Below are positions 16,059 to 25,457 of a DNA stretch of 64,000 nt, piece after piece (positions within the stretch are counted from its first letter, which is position 1; every line of letters begins with the position of its first letter). The stretch lies in the NCBI RefSeq assembly GCF_014200495.1, contig NZ_JACHBY010000003.1:744001-808000 (forward strand), given 5' to 3'. The position numbers were made by a program, and so were the translations under genes. Source of the stretch: Mucilaginibacter geliditolerans. GTDB taxonomy: Bacteria; Bacteroidota; Bacteroidia; Sphingobacteriales; Sphingobacteriaceae. The notes beneath the pieces were generated by a model that saw nothing but the letters and a program-made list of their open reading frames with translations, did no database searches and was not told the origin of the DNA.

Positions 16059-17471
16059 ATGAAAACACTCTTTCATATCGCGAGGTTTATACTTTCTGTG
16101 GTAATTATCAATACCGCATCTGCCCAGGTTATATATAAACCATCCTATAATGATTTAAAGCGATACCAGGGAGTCTATGAGTTTACGAATCACACAACAC
16201 TTCAGATTGCTGCATCGCCGAAGGATAGTATGCTTTATGCTTTGATTGGTGACAGCAGGTACAAATTGCGGCCATTTAGTGTGGATGTATTTTTAAACAA
16301 TGGCAATGAACAGGTGCAGTTTATTCGAAATGGCGATAAAATAGAAGGTTTTAAACAGCAAAATGATAAGCCGGGTACTATATATAAGCTGATTAGCACC
16401 AATGTTACCTTTTCCGATAAGATGTGGTATGCCCGGCAGCTTAAAGGCAGCCCTTTTGTTTATCATTATAATGTACCACAAAAGAAAAACGATGGCCTGC
16501 AAACCGGCTCTATAATAAACTCGGGCCTTGATACCGCGCTAATCCATACCCTAGTAAACCGCGTAGTTGACGGTACCTATCCTAACATACACAGTGTTTT
16601 AATAGTAAAAAATGGGAAACTTGTTTTTGAAGAATATTTTTATGAATATGATGATAAAAAAAGTCATGAGTTAAGATCGGCATCAAAAAGTTTTACTTCG
16701 GCGCTGGTAGGCATTGCAATTGATAAGGGATTGATCAAAAGCATTAATGACCCGATGATCAGTTATCTTCCCGGATACAACTACAATAATCCTGATCCGC
16801 GAAAAAAAGCTATTACCATAAAAAACCTGCTGACCCAACAATCTGGGCTGGCATGTTATGATTATGATCCAAAATCGCCAGGGAATGAAGTAAAAATGTA
16901 TCCAACAAAGGACTGGATTAAATTTATGCTCGACCTGCCTATGGCCGGTGACCCGGGCAAGGCGGCTTTTTACTGCTCAGGTAATGTAATGCTGCTGGAC
17001 AGAATAGTTGAAAATGTATCGCATCAATCTCTTCATGATTTTGCCAGAGAAAATCTTTTTGATAAGTTGGGCATATCCGATTTTAAATTGGACTTTGTTC
17101 CTGATTATACGCATGAGGATGATTACGGCCAGGTAAGGCTTACTTCCCGTGATATGGCTAAGTTTGGCTTGCTGTATCTTAATGATGGCGTTTGGGGCGG
17201 CAAACAAATTATATCACAAGAATATGTAAGGCAATCCTTAAGCAAGCATAGTGTTGTTGATGATCTGAACTATGGTTATTTATGGTGGTGCGAAGATTTA
17301 ACTGCAAACGGCATAGTTTATAAGGGAATAGCAGCAAAAGGCAATGGCGGACAGCGCATATTTATATGGCCGGAACAAAATATGGTCGCGGTGATCACCG
17401 CGGGGAATTATAATACACAGTCGCCTGCCAATAAGTTATTGATAGATTGTGTTCTTGGAGGATTGAAATAG
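16059..17471 (+). CDS. Secreted serine hydrolase, beta-lactamase class C family
   Basis: The 470-residue protein has a signal peptide (MKTLFHIARFILSVVIINTASAQ) and an N-terminal beta-rich extension of about 130 residues. The class C/esterase domain has the nucleophile motif S207-ASK (SxxK), a FYCSGN segment at the place of the YxN motif and a C-terminal KGNGGQRIF near the KTG position. These proteins act in the periplasm as esterases, D-aminopeptidases or related hydrolases; true beta-lactamase activity is not implied. It stands alone between a TetR group and a convergent kinase. Confidence 0.88.
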   Translation: MKTLFHIARFILSVVIINTASAQVIYKPSYNDLKRYQGVYEFTNHTTLQIAASPKDSMLYALIGDSRYKLRPFSVDVFLNNGNEQVQFIRNGDKIEGFKQQNDKPGTIYKLISTNVTFSDKMWYARQLKGSPFVYHYNVPQKKNDGLQTGSIINSGLDTALIHTLVNRVVDGTYPNIHSVLIVKNGKLVFEEYFYEYDDKKSHELRSASKSFTSALVGIAIDKGLIKSINDPMISYLPGYNYNNPDPRKKAITIKNLLTQQSGLACYDYDPKSPGNEVKMYPTKDWIKFMLDLPMAGDPGKAAFYCSGNVMLLDRIVENVSHQSLHDFARENLFDKLGISDFKLDFVPDYTHEDDYGQVRLTSRDMAKFGLLYLNDGVWGGKQIISQEYVRQSLSKHSVVDDLNYGYLWWCEDLTANGIVYKGIAAKGNGGQRIFIWPEQNMVAVITAGNYNTQSPANKLLIDCVLGGLK

Positions 17472-17547
17472 CTTAGTTAGGCTGTTTAAGTGTAAATTAT
17501 TACTGAAAATTAGCCTCAATAGTTTATAAGTCTAAATCAGCTCTTCT

Positions 17548-19410
17548 TTAAAGTATGGGCAGCTCTACAAAGAAAGTTGTTCCGTTACCTGATTTGCTCT
17601 CAAACCATATCCTTCCCCCATGGGCTTCCACAATTTGTTTGGAGATGGCCAATCCTAAGCCAAAAGGTTGTTCCCCGGCTGTTCCGGCTCTTTTTGCTTC
17701 GGTGAACATATCAAATATTTTATCCTTCATTTCGACAGGGATCCCAATACCATGATCTTCCACAGTGATGAGTACATGGCCATTCAGTTTCTCTACTTTT
17801 ACATGAATTTCAGCACCGCTGGGACTAAATTTGATAGCATTGGCAATTAAATTACTTACTACCCGCCATAATTTTTCCCGGTTCACGGATAAGGTAACAG
17901 GTGTAGTACGTAATTTAAGTTTCTGTCCCTTAGCTTCCGCCTTATAATGCATCAGATCAACACAATAATGGAGCATAAGAGAGAGGTCAACATGTTCTTT
18001 TTTTAGTTCTTCTACCTTTGTATGTACCTGTAGCAGGTCACTAACCAGGTCTAAAGAGTTTTGTCCCGAAGTTTTGATCAGTTCCAGCATCATTCGGTCT
18101 TCTGCTGAACGGTCATGATCATCCAGCATAAGAGCAGCTATAGAAGTAATACCACCAATGGGATTACGAAGATCATGCGCCGCAATCTGCATCATCCGGG
18201 TATTGTCTGCCTGGCTTTGCTCTAAGTCAATCAGCGTTTTTTGCATATTGCTATTCTGTTCGCTAATCCGCTTGTTTAAATGGCGGGAGAGGCGATATAG
18301 CCGGTAAATGAAAATGATCAGTAGGATACTTACCAGGCAAACGGTAATCAGCAGAAATATTTCAGTCTTATTATTTTTATTATTGGTTTCCAGCAATATG
18401 TTATCATCCTGTATTGCATTATATTTGATATAGTCGCCAATGAATTTTTTCTGGTTCTCATTCTCTGCTGTCAGCGCTGCTTCAAGTAAGCGGTGAGCGG
18501 AGATGATCTTATCTTTATTGCCCGTCATTTCGGTATAGGCTAAAACGACTTTTAATACGCGTACCTTCAGAAAAACATACCCTTTTTTTTGCACCAATTG
18601 ATAAATGCGATTGTAATAACTCAGCACACTATCCGGCTTATCTTCATAATAAGCAGCATACAGCGCCAGCGAGTTAGCTTCCAGATATTCCATCCCTGCA
18701 TTCTGCGCTTGGGATAAGGACCGGTTGATTAGTGGCAAGGCTTCGTTTTTGAGGTTTTTATTAAGCAGTATACCAGCCTGTATCTGCAGTATGGCAATCA
18801 GCATCCGCTGATCTTTGTAGCGGAGTGCAATTTTCTGTGATTTATCCAGGTAATACCGTGCACTGTCATCAGAAAGCGCGGTATTCAGCATGCAGTAATT
18901 AGCATATACCAGGCTCATGATGCTGTCCTGTTTCAGGTTGCGGCCCGTTTGGATGGCCCGGCGGGAAAGTATTTTAGCCTGGGTAGTATCAGTAATACCG
19001 GCATATACGGTAGCCATGTTCATAAGTACCTGGGCTTCATTTACCGTATCTGACTCCTGCCGGTAATCATGCAGCACCGTGCTGAATAATTGCAATGACT
19101 CTCTGCTCAACCCTCTCAGAAAAAGTGCTGTAGCAATTACATTGTCTGCATCTGTTGCTCCTTTGCGGTAATGTAACCTGATAGCTATAGTTTTAGCTTT
19201 CATGCCATAATAAAAACAACTGTCAGGGTTTTTCAGATGGTAGAGCATTCCTATCCGGTTTAGACTGTTGACCTGGCTGATACTATCTTTGATGAAAGGC
19301 AGTCTGCGCTGTTCCTGCTGTATCAGCACAGACTGACCTTGTGCCTGGCCATAGCAAAGCCATACCACCAGAAATGGGATAAGATAAGGAAGCGGCCTGG
19401 GCAAATGCAT
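17548..19410 (-). CDS. Sensor histidine kinase with periplasmic TPR-like domain
   Basis: The 620-residue protein has a signal peptide (MHLPRPLPYLIPFLVVWLCYGQAQGQ), an N-terminal region of helical TPR-like repeats to about residue 330, a membrane helix (IFLLITVCLVSILLIIFIY) and a short coiled coil. HisKA follows with the phospho-acceptor His in MQIAAHDLRNPIGG, then HATPase_c with the N box (NLIANAIKFS), G1 (VEDHGIGIP) and G2 (GLGLAISKQIVEAHGG). This layout is common in Bacteroidota. No response regulator is adjacent, so its partner is encoded elsewhere. Signal unknown. Confidence 0.92.
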   Translation of the reverse strand: MHLPRPLPYLIPFLVVWLCYGQAQGQSVLIQQEQRRLPFIKDSISQVNSLNRIGMLYHLKNPDSCFYYGMKAKTIAIRLHYRKGATDADNVIATALFLRGLSRESLQLFSTVLHDYRQESDTVNEAQVLMNMATVYAGITDTTQAKILSRRAIQTGRNLKQDSIMSLVYANYCMLNTALSDDSARYYLDKSQKIALRYKDQRMLIAILQIQAGILLNKNLKNEALPLINRSLSQAQNAGMEYLEANSLALYAAYYEDKPDSVLSYYNRIYQLVQKKGYVFLKVRVLKVVLAYTEMTGNKDKIISAHRLLEAALTAENENQKKFIGDYIKYNAIQDDNILLETNNKNNKTEIFLLITVCLVSILLIIFIYRLYRLSRHLNKRISEQNSNMQKTLIDLEQSQADNTRMMQIAAHDLRNPIGGITSIAALMLDDHDRSAEDRMMLELIKTSGQNSLDLVSDLLQVHTKVEELKKEHVDLSLMLHYCVDLMHYKAEAKGQKLKLRTTPVTLSVNREKLWRVVSNLIANAIKFSPSGAEIHVKVEKLNGHVLITVEDHGIGIPVEMKDKIFDMFTEAKRAGTAGEQPFGLGLAISKQIVEAHGGRIWFESKSGNGTTFFVELPIL

Positions 19411-19529
19411 AGGGGTGAAAACTTAACCCTAAGTTACAATTTTCTCCGGTTATAGATACAGGTTATATGTTCAATCGACCAATATGAAGCCATTGATCAC
19501 TTTATTCCGGAATCACGGCCAAATGATTC

Positions 19530-20435
19530 TTAACTATTGAGCTTAACTTTTAAAAATTCACTGGCCTTTTGCATGGCTTCCTGCCCCATGGTGCCCATAC
19601 CGAAAAATCCATGGGTGTTTTCAAAGTTTTTATACACGGTATCTACCCCGGCTGCTTTGAGTTTGTCGGCATAGGCTTTCCCCTCGTCGCGAAGAGGATC
19701 ATAGTTTGCCGTCATAATTAAAGCAGGAGGTAAACCCGAAAAATCTTTTGATCTTAAAATGGAGGCTTCCTCAAACCCGGCCGGATCTATTAAAAAGCTA
19801 TCCCAAAACCATTGCATCAATTGAGCGGTGAGTACATACCCTTTCCTGTTTTCATCCCATGAGGCATGATCGGCGGTGTAATGATCGGTTACTGGATAGG
19901 TTGCGAACTGGGCTTTAAGTTTAACGCCCGCGGCAGTCAGTTTTTGTGCTACATACAGGGCCATATAGCCACCTGCGCTGTCGCCGGCTACGGCCATGCG
20001 TTCAGGTATGCCCTGGTAACGGTGTGCGTTTTCAATCATCCAAAGCGTAGCTGCAACACAGCTTTCGGGCCCTGCGGGATAAGGATGTTCGGGTGCCAGC
20101 TTATAATCTACCGACATCACCACCGCGCTTGTGTTTGCACAGATCTGCCGGCAAATTTCATCGTGGGTATCCAGACTCATCAACACAAAACCACCGCCAT
20201 GAAAATAAGACACTACAGGAAAGGGCCCATCACCTTCAGGAATATAGATCCTGACCGGGATGTTATCCTTTGCGGTCACGGTGTTGATTACCTGTGCTAC
20301 CGGCGTAGGGTTCGGGTTTGGCGGTGCCTGCTTCATCATTTCCCTGGTTTGTTTAGCGGGGAAACGGTTCAATTTATCGTAGCCATGCGCTTCGGCAAAG
20401 GCAATAGTTTGCAATACTTCTTCAGAAAGTGCCAT
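19530..20435 (-). CDS. Alpha/beta hydrolase, HSL-like esterase
   Basis: The 301-residue protein has the oxyanion motif HGGG (in SYFHGGGFVLM), the nucleophile GDSAGG, the acid in ANYDPLRDEG and the base in ENTHGFFG, the hallmark set of the hormone-sensitive-lipase family (family IV). No signal peptide is seen, so it is cytoplasmic. It hydrolyses short acyl esters. It is 48 nt downstream of an ene-reductase gene and an AraC gene on the same strand, so the three may be one regulated unit for degrading or detoxifying an organic compound. Confidence 0.92.
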   Translation of the reverse strand: MALSEEVLQTIAFAEAHGYDKLNRFPAKQTREMMKQAPPNPNPTPVAQVINTVTAKDNIPVRIYIPEGDGPFPVVSYFHGGGFVLMSLDTHDEICRQICANTSAVVMSVDYKLAPEHPYPAGPESCVAATLWMIENAHRYQGIPERMAVAGDSAGGYMALYVAQKLTAAGVKLKAQFATYPVTDHYTADHASWDENRKGYVLTAQLMQWFWDSFLIDPAGFEEASILRSKDFSGLPPALIMTANYDPLRDEGKAYADKLKAAGVDTVYKNFENTHGFFGMGTMGQEAMQKASEFLKVKLNS

Positions 20436-20483
20436 TTTATTAAGAATTAAAAGATTAAATAATTTTTCTTGTTGGATCAGAAA

Positions 20484-21554
20484 TTAATTGAACAAGACTG
20501 GATAATCGGTATATCCTTTAGAGCCCGGGGTGTACAAGGTTGTAAAATCCGGTGCATTCAGCGCTGTTCCGTTAATAATACGCTGCTCCAGGTCGGGGTT
20601 GGCTAAAAATGCCCGGCCAAAGGCTATGAGGTCTGCATCTCCGTTATTCAACTCCGCTTCGGCTTTTTCGGCAGTATAGGTGTTACAGTAAATCAGCGTT
20701 CCTTCAAATTCGGTGCGTATAGCCGCTAAGGTTTGAGCCGGAACCTGTGGATTTATACTGATGTGTACATAGGCAAGGCCGATACGGTTAAACTCCCTGC
20801 TTAAATGAATATAAGTTTCCTGCGTGGTGTCGGCATCATAGGCTTGCAGGTCGCCCAGGGTAGAATTCGGTGAGATCCTGACCCCTACTTTTTCTTTGCC
20901 GATAGCGTCAGCTACGCGTTGAGCCACTTCTATCGCAAACCTGGCCCTGTTCTCTATGCTGCCACCATAAATATCTGTACGGTTATTCACATTCGGGTTC
21001 AGGAATTGCTCAATCAGGTAACCGTTGGCGGCATGCAGTTCAACACCATCAAACCCTGCGGCAATCGCATTTTTTGCGGCGCTAACATATTGGCTGATCA
21101 CATTCTGTACCCCTTGGGTAGATAAAGCCACTGGAACGGGGTAATCCTGCATACCAGCTATGTCGGTATGCATCTGTCCGGCTGCTGCGATAGCCGATGC
21201 GCCTACCACTTGTACACCCTCAGGCAGGTTAGCCTGGTGGCCAATACGGCCGGTATGCATAAGTTGCAGAAATATTTTGGTGTTGTTTTTATGTACGGCC
21301 GAAGTTGTCAATTTCCAGCCTTCGATCTGTTCAGGCGAAAAAATACCGGGGATACGGGCATATCCCAAAGCTTCGGGAGCAGGAGCGGTTCCTTCGGTGA
21401 TGATCAATCCGGCTCCGCTGCGCTGGCTGTAGTATTCAGCCATCAGGACATTGGGCACGTTTCCAATAGCACGACTGCGGGTCATGGGGGCCATTACTAA
21501 ATGATTCTTCAAATTCAGAGCCTGGCTGATATAGGGCATCAATAACTTTTTCAT
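20484..21554 (-). CDS. Alkene reductase, old yellow enzyme family (NemA-like)
   Basis: The 356-residue protein has all landmarks of OYE: LKNHLVMAPMTRSRA at the N-terminus, IFLQLMHTGRIGH, the FDGVELHAANGYLIEQFLNP segment with substrate-binding His and Asn, YGGSIENRARF and a C-terminal LIAFGRAFLANPDL. It binds FMN and reduces activated C=C bonds or nitro groups with NAD(P)H. It lies between an AraC-family regulator (upstream, 86 nt) and an esterase (downstream, 48 nt). Induction by electrophiles is typical of the family. Confidence 0.93.
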   Translation of the reverse strand: MKKLLMPYISQALNLKNHLVMAPMTRSRAIGNVPNVLMAEYYSQRSGAGLIITEGTAPAPEALGYARIPGIFSPEQIEGWKLTTSAVHKNNTKIFLQLMHTGRIGHQANLPEGVQVVGASAIAAAGQMHTDIAGMQDYPVPVALSTQGVQNVISQYVSAAKNAIAAGFDGVELHAANGYLIEQFLNPNVNNRTDIYGGSIENRARFAIEVAQRVADAIGKEKVGVRISPNSTLGDLQAYDADTTQETYIHLSREFNRIGLAYVHISINPQVPAQTLAAIRTEFEGTLIYCNTYTAEKAEAELNNGDADLIAFGRAFLANPDLEQRIINGTALNAPDFTTLYTPGSKGYTDYPVLFN

Positions 21555-21640
21555 ATCGTTTGTTTTTATGTTTTAAATGATATGTCAAAGGTCCGCAGGA
21601 TGTGAAATTTAAAATAGCGCGCCGCGCCCGAAAAATAGTC

Positions 21641-22624
21641 CTATCCGCCCAAAGCATATTTTTTTGGTTTTTGTTGATGATGCCGCTCGAATAACCGGGT
21701 AAAGTGGCTCAAATTACTAAAGCCCAGTTGGTACCCCGCCTCGCTCACCGAATAGTTTTTGTGCCTGAGCAGGTAGGCCGCTTCTTCCATCCGCGCCGTT
21801 TGGTAGTAATTATAGATACTGTCGCCAAATACCTGGCGGAACAGATCCTTCATTTTGGTTTCGCTCATTCCGCCCAGTTTGGCCAGACCCGGCAGGCTTG
21901 GCGGCTGACCAAGATCGCTGAGTATAGCTTCCCGGATCAAAAAGAGCTTTTCAACATCGGCCTTATTAACAGGGCTGTGCCGGGCCTGCTGGCGGTTATG
22001 CAGCTGATTAAACACATCGTATAGCAGCGTTTCCGCTTTAATCCGGTAATAAAAACCGACCAGGCCGTTCTCTGCTTGTGGCTCTGATAGCTGCCGGAGT
22101 GTTATTTGTGTTTCGGTGCCCATGCTTTCATAAAAAAGGAAAGACTCTTTGGGGTTCACAATGGCATCGATCAAGGCATCAGGCCGGCTAAGTTCCAGCA
22201 GCGCTTTCAGGCGGGAGGTGCTGAGCCCTACCACGGTGTAGTAGATCTCGGTATTGGCCGGGAAAGTGATCAGGGAGTCAAAATTGTTAGAGGCGATTTG
22301 GATCGCCATATCATTATACCGGCTAAAATTGTGCTGCTCCTCATCATCAGTAACCAGGCTTACCGGCTCTTCATTATTATAAAAAATTACGCTGATAAAG
22401 CTTGCCGGCTCCTTTGAACCAACCCTTTTTAATATCAGTTCCTGGTTGAGCCGGTACCGGTGTATCAGCAAACGGAAATCATCATTAAGATCAACGCGGC
22501 GAACGAAACCCTCGCCCAGCGAAGAGGGGATTTGCAGCTCGTTGTTAACCACAGGTACATGCAGCGCTTCGGCAAAGGCTGTCAGAAAGTTAAACTGCGG
22601 CTGAGTGATAAACTCTATTAACAT
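21641..22624 (-). CDS. AraC-family transcriptional regulator
   Basis: The 327-residue protein ends with a full AraC helix-turn-helix domain: LAKLGGMSETKMKDLFRQVFGDSIYNYYQ and then AAYLLRHKNYSVSEAGYQLGFSNLSHFTRLFERHHQQKPKKY. The first 220 residues are a ligand or dimerisation domain of unknown type. It resembles the regulator at 51241-52218 in layout. It probably controls the ene-reductase and esterase genes that follow on the same strand. Confidence 0.9.
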   Translation of the reverse strand: MLIEFITQPQFNFLTAFAEALHVPVVNNELQIPSSLGEGFVRRVDLNDDFRLLIHRYRLNQELILKRVGSKEPASFISVIFYNNEEPVSLVTDDEEQHNFSRYNDMAIQIASNNFDSLITFPANTEIYYTVVGLSTSRLKALLELSRPDALIDAIVNPKESFLFYESMGTETQITLRQLSEPQAENGLVGFYYRIKAETLLYDVFNQLHNRQQARHSPVNKADVEKLFLIREAILSDLGQPPSLPGLAKLGGMSETKMKDLFRQVFGDSIYNYYQTARMEEAAYLLRHKNYSVSEAGYQLGFSNLSHFTRLFERHHQQKPKKYALGG

Positions 22625-22943
22625 GTTTTATAAATGTTGTTCACGGATTTCTAAAGATCAGTATTTGAAATGAATAAAATCACCTGCTGCATGTCAGACT
22701 TGGCTTAGCCATTGATCTGTAGTCTCTGACTACAGATCAATGGTCCGATTTAAAAACTTCGGGCAGCTGGGGCCACCTTATAGATGATGATCACTATTGT
22801 CAGCAGCCCCAAAGCGTTTTTTTCAAACCTTAAATCTCAACAGTCAGGTGTTATTATGCCCGCTTCACCGCGTTTCTCATAGGATGCCCTGATAGATGGG
22901 CCTACTTTCGACCTAATTAATATCAAAATTAAATTTTAAAACT
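22625..22943. other. Intergenic region holding a palindromic repeat
   Basis: It contains one copy of the two-hairpin repeat at 22711-22770. The rest, including the promoter region of the DUF2141 gene, shows nothing else that I can support. Confidence 0.5.
22711..22770. repeat. REP-like two-part intergenic repeat, copy 1
   Basis: A 14-bp perfect dyad (arm ATTGATCTGTAGTC, loop TCT) is followed by GGTCCGATTTAAAAACTTCG and GGCAGC. Related copies are at 28565-28619 and 33076-33126, with a partial one at 27547-27571. Confidence 0.75.
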
Positions 22944-23387
22944 ATGAAAAGAACAATGTTATTGGGCATACACCTTATTGCGGGTGTGCTCATGATTTTC
23001 CTTTCTTCCTATAAGCAGAATAAGGAAACGGAGGTGAAAATCACCGGTATCAGATCAGCCAGGGGCCAACTTGTTTTGGCTGTTTTTAAAGATCAGGCCA
23101 GTTATGATGCCGAAAAGCCCTGCAAAACATTCCTATTTGACAAGAAGGATTTATTGAACGGTAGCCTGACAATGAAATGTGAATTGGAAGCAGCCGTTTA
23201 TGGTATCACCCTGGTGGACGACGAAAACGGGAATGGTAAAATCGACAAAAATTTGATCGGGATTCCCAAAGAAGGATTTGGCTTTTCCAATTTCTTCATG
23301 GAAAAATTAAAAAAGCCAACTTTCGACGACTTTAAGGTTGACCTGAAATCTCACCCAACAATTGATATTAAAGTGAAGTATATGTAG
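22944..23387 (+). CDS. DUF2141 domain-containing exported protein
   Basis: The 147-residue protein has an N-terminal hydrophobic segment (MLLGIHLIAGVLMIFLSSY), then the DUF2141 beta-sandwich: TEVKITGIRSARGQLVLAVFKD, YGITLVDDENGNGKIDKN and IGIPKEGFGFSNF. Family members are periplasmic or surface proteins of unknown function with a calcium-like DENGNGKID loop. It precedes a DUF4397 lipoprotein gene by 53 nt on the same strand, so the two may be co-transcribed. Confidence 0.88.
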   Translation: MKRTMLLGIHLIAGVLMIFLSSYKQNKETEVKITGIRSARGQLVLAVFKDQASYDAEKPCKTFLFDKKDLLNGSLTMKCELEAAVYGITLVDDENGNGKIDKNLIGIPKEGFGFSNFFMEKLKKPTFDDFKVDLKSHPTIDIKVKYM

Positions 23388-23440
23388 CAGACTTCGCTTA
23401 AAGTCATTGAAAAAAATATTAATCAACAGATCAAAAAAAA

Positions 23441-24127
23441 ATGAAAACAATCTCAGTTTATAAAAGTCTTTTTGCGGGCCTTGCATTCATGGTAATAGCT
23501 GGTTCCCTTTCATCATGCAAAAAAAATACTATAGATGCTTCCGGGCAATTTAATATTAAAGTTGTAAATGCTTCGGCTACCTCCGGACCGCAGAGCTTTA
23601 CCCTGGCAAATTCGGTACTGGTAAGCGGCGGACTGAATTTCACCGATGCATCTGCTTACATTAACGCCCCTTCGGGAAAGAATATGGTTATGGAGTTTAA
23701 GCCTGATGGAACAAACTCAGATTACGCAACCGGTTCACTTTATACTGCTAATGGTGTAAGTTTCACGGTTTATTTAGTTGGAAAAGGGTCTTCGGCAAGA
23801 GTGAAAGCTTTTCAGGATGATTTGGGTGCATCTAACGATGGAAAAGTAAAGATTAAGTTTATCCATTTAAGTGATAACGCGCCGTCTGATGTGGTTATTA
23901 AAAATTCCACAGGTAGTACCCTTGTTAACGACGTTAGCAGAAATATTGCCAGTGGTTATATATATGTTGACCCAGGAACCTTTTCCGTACAATTGGTAGG
24001 TTTGGCTTCAGGGAAAAATTTAGGAACCTTTAGTTTTAGTGACCTACAGGCCGGGAAAATCTATTCGCTGTATTTCACAGACGATGCGAATGGATTACTT
24101 GTAATGAATGAAATTCTGCATAATTGA
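23441..24127 (+). CDS. DUF4397 domain lipoprotein
   Basis: The 228-residue protein has a lipoprotein signal (AGLAFMVIAGSLSSC, lipobox Cys at about 26) and a body typical of DUF4397: INIKVVNASATSGPQSF-like start, KIKFIHLSDNAPSDVVI, and YIYVDPGTFSVQL. It should be anchored in the outer or inner membrane facing the periplasm or outside. Function is unknown. A strong hairpin terminator follows 6 nt after the stop. Confidence 0.88.
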   Translation: MKTISVYKSLFAGLAFMVIAGSLSSCKKNTIDASGQFNIKVVNASATSGPQSFTLANSVLVSGGLNFTDASAYINAPSGKNMVMEFKPDGTNSDYATGSLYTANGVSFTVYLVGKGSSARVKAFQDDLGASNDGKVKIKFIHLSDNAPSDVVIKNSTGSTLVNDVSRNIASGYIYVDPGTFSVQLVGLASGKNLGTFSFSDLQAGKIYSLYFTDDANGLLVMNEILHN

Positions 24128-24133
24128 TTGGTT

Positions 24134-24183
24134 TTGCATTTCAAAGTCACGTATGCATTCGGTTGCGTGACTTTGAAATGCAA
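24134..24183. terminator. Hairpin with perfect 18-bp stem
   Basis: TTGCATTTCAAAGTCACG at 24134-24151 is exactly complementary to 24166-24183, with a 14-nt loop. It lies directly after the DUF4397 gene and probably ends its transcript. The T tract is weak, so it may also be an mRNA 3'-end protector. Confidence 0.75.
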
Positions 24184-24269
24184 GAAACTATTAAGGCTAA
24201 AACCCATATCCAGACTTTTCTAATCAATGCGATGAGAAAACGTGAAATCATCTGGAACTGACTTAAAGA

Positions 24270-25193
24270 CTAAATATTCTTCTTCCTCCTAAAAACACTA
24301 TTCAAATGCCTTACATACGAAAGTTGAAAATTTATTGAGGTTATATTGAACTTATTCCCGTAAGCGTATACTGATTTATCATTAATTAGCATAAGGTAAG
24401 AGACAGCCCAGTTAGGTTTTGTGTAAGTTGCGGATCCCCTGGCAAAAGCAGTGGGATAAATCTTAATATTTCCGGCACCAGCGTATTCTTGTTCGTTGCC
24501 GCCGTTAGCCCCTATTTTTGCCATTCCCGATAATAACCAAAAATTCCCAACAACCCAGGAATAGACATACCCCAGATTAAAGCCTAACTGCAAATCACGA
24601 ACAGGACGATTGCCAGCAATTGACATGTTGCTGTCCAAACCTACCCTGTAAAAATAAACACCACCTCCTATAATAAAGCTTCCGGCTGAGATAAGTTGTT
24701 TTTCACTTTGCTCAAAGGCTGCTTTACCCGAAAACTGATTGCCGTTAAAAACGTAGCTTCCTTCTGCGCCAACTTGAGAAACTGAAAGGTTATGGTAAAG
24801 GACAATCGGCTGATTATATAAGCCGCCGCTATAAAAGCCGTTATATTTTTGTAGAAATACGTCGAGCATAAAATGAGTGCTATAATTATGAATCTGAAGA
24901 TCATTCAGATTTGTTTTGCCGTATTCCTTACCTTTTAGCGGTATTAATCCAAAATCATAAGTAGCATTAATAATGGTGTTTTTCAGGGCAAAGCCGAAAC
25001 CTACATTTAGCGGATAATTGGCATTGTAAGTTTTACTGCCATTTACAACCTGAATAGTATTGGTTGATACATATCCTTCCAGCAATATTTTTTGTTCATA
25101 GGCTTTTATGTAAGAGGTGTCTACTTTTGCAATTTGTGCCACAGAAGCGGAAATAGCCATAAACAACATAAAAATAGTAAAGATAAATTTCAT
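24270..25193 (-). CDS. DUF4421 domain outer-membrane-like protein
   Basis: The 307-residue protein has a signal peptide (MKFIFTIFMLFMAISASVAQ) followed by alternating strands typical of a small outer-membrane barrel. The segment LNVGFGFALKNTIINATYDFG, then YGKTNLNDLQIHNYSTHFMLDVFLQKYNGFY, matches DUF4421 as I know it. Function unknown. It is alone, convergent with the DUF4397 gene and divergent from the hybrid kinase. Confidence 0.8.
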   Translation of the reverse strand: MKFIFTIFMLFMAISASVAQIAKVDTSYIKAYEQKILLEGYVSTNTIQVVNGSKTYNANYPLNVGFGFALKNTIINATYDFGLIPLKGKEYGKTNLNDLQIHNYSTHFMLDVFLQKYNGFYSGGLYNQPIVLYHNLSVSQVGAEGSYVFNGNQFSGKAAFEQSEKQLISAGSFIIGGGVYFYRVGLDSNMSIAGNRPVRDLQLGFNLGYVYSWVVGNFWLLSGMAKIGANGGNEQEYAGAGNIKIYPTAFARGSATYTKPNWAVSYLMLINDKSVYAYGNKFNITSINFQLSYVRHLNSVFRRKKNI

Positions 25194-25457
25194 GTTGAAA
25201 TCAATTAGCCATCACTGATATTAGGGATTTTACCCGCGTTTGATAATAACTATTGGAAATATACGGAATTAGCCGGAGTAGTTATTAAACTATAGTATTC
25301 AGTATATTTAAATATAGAAAAAGCCTGGAATAAGCTTGTTTTAACGGGTGTTCATTTCATTCAATTATACGTTTAAGCATACTCGTCATAAAATATATAC
25401 TAAATTCCAGCCTGTTTAGTTTATTTCTTAATCAATAACATACAAGTAATCAAGTCG

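Noticed and set aside
21436..21657. Short minus-strand frame between the AraC and ene-reductase genes
   Set aside because: It overlaps the N-terminus of the ene-reductase in another frame and has no protein-like features.
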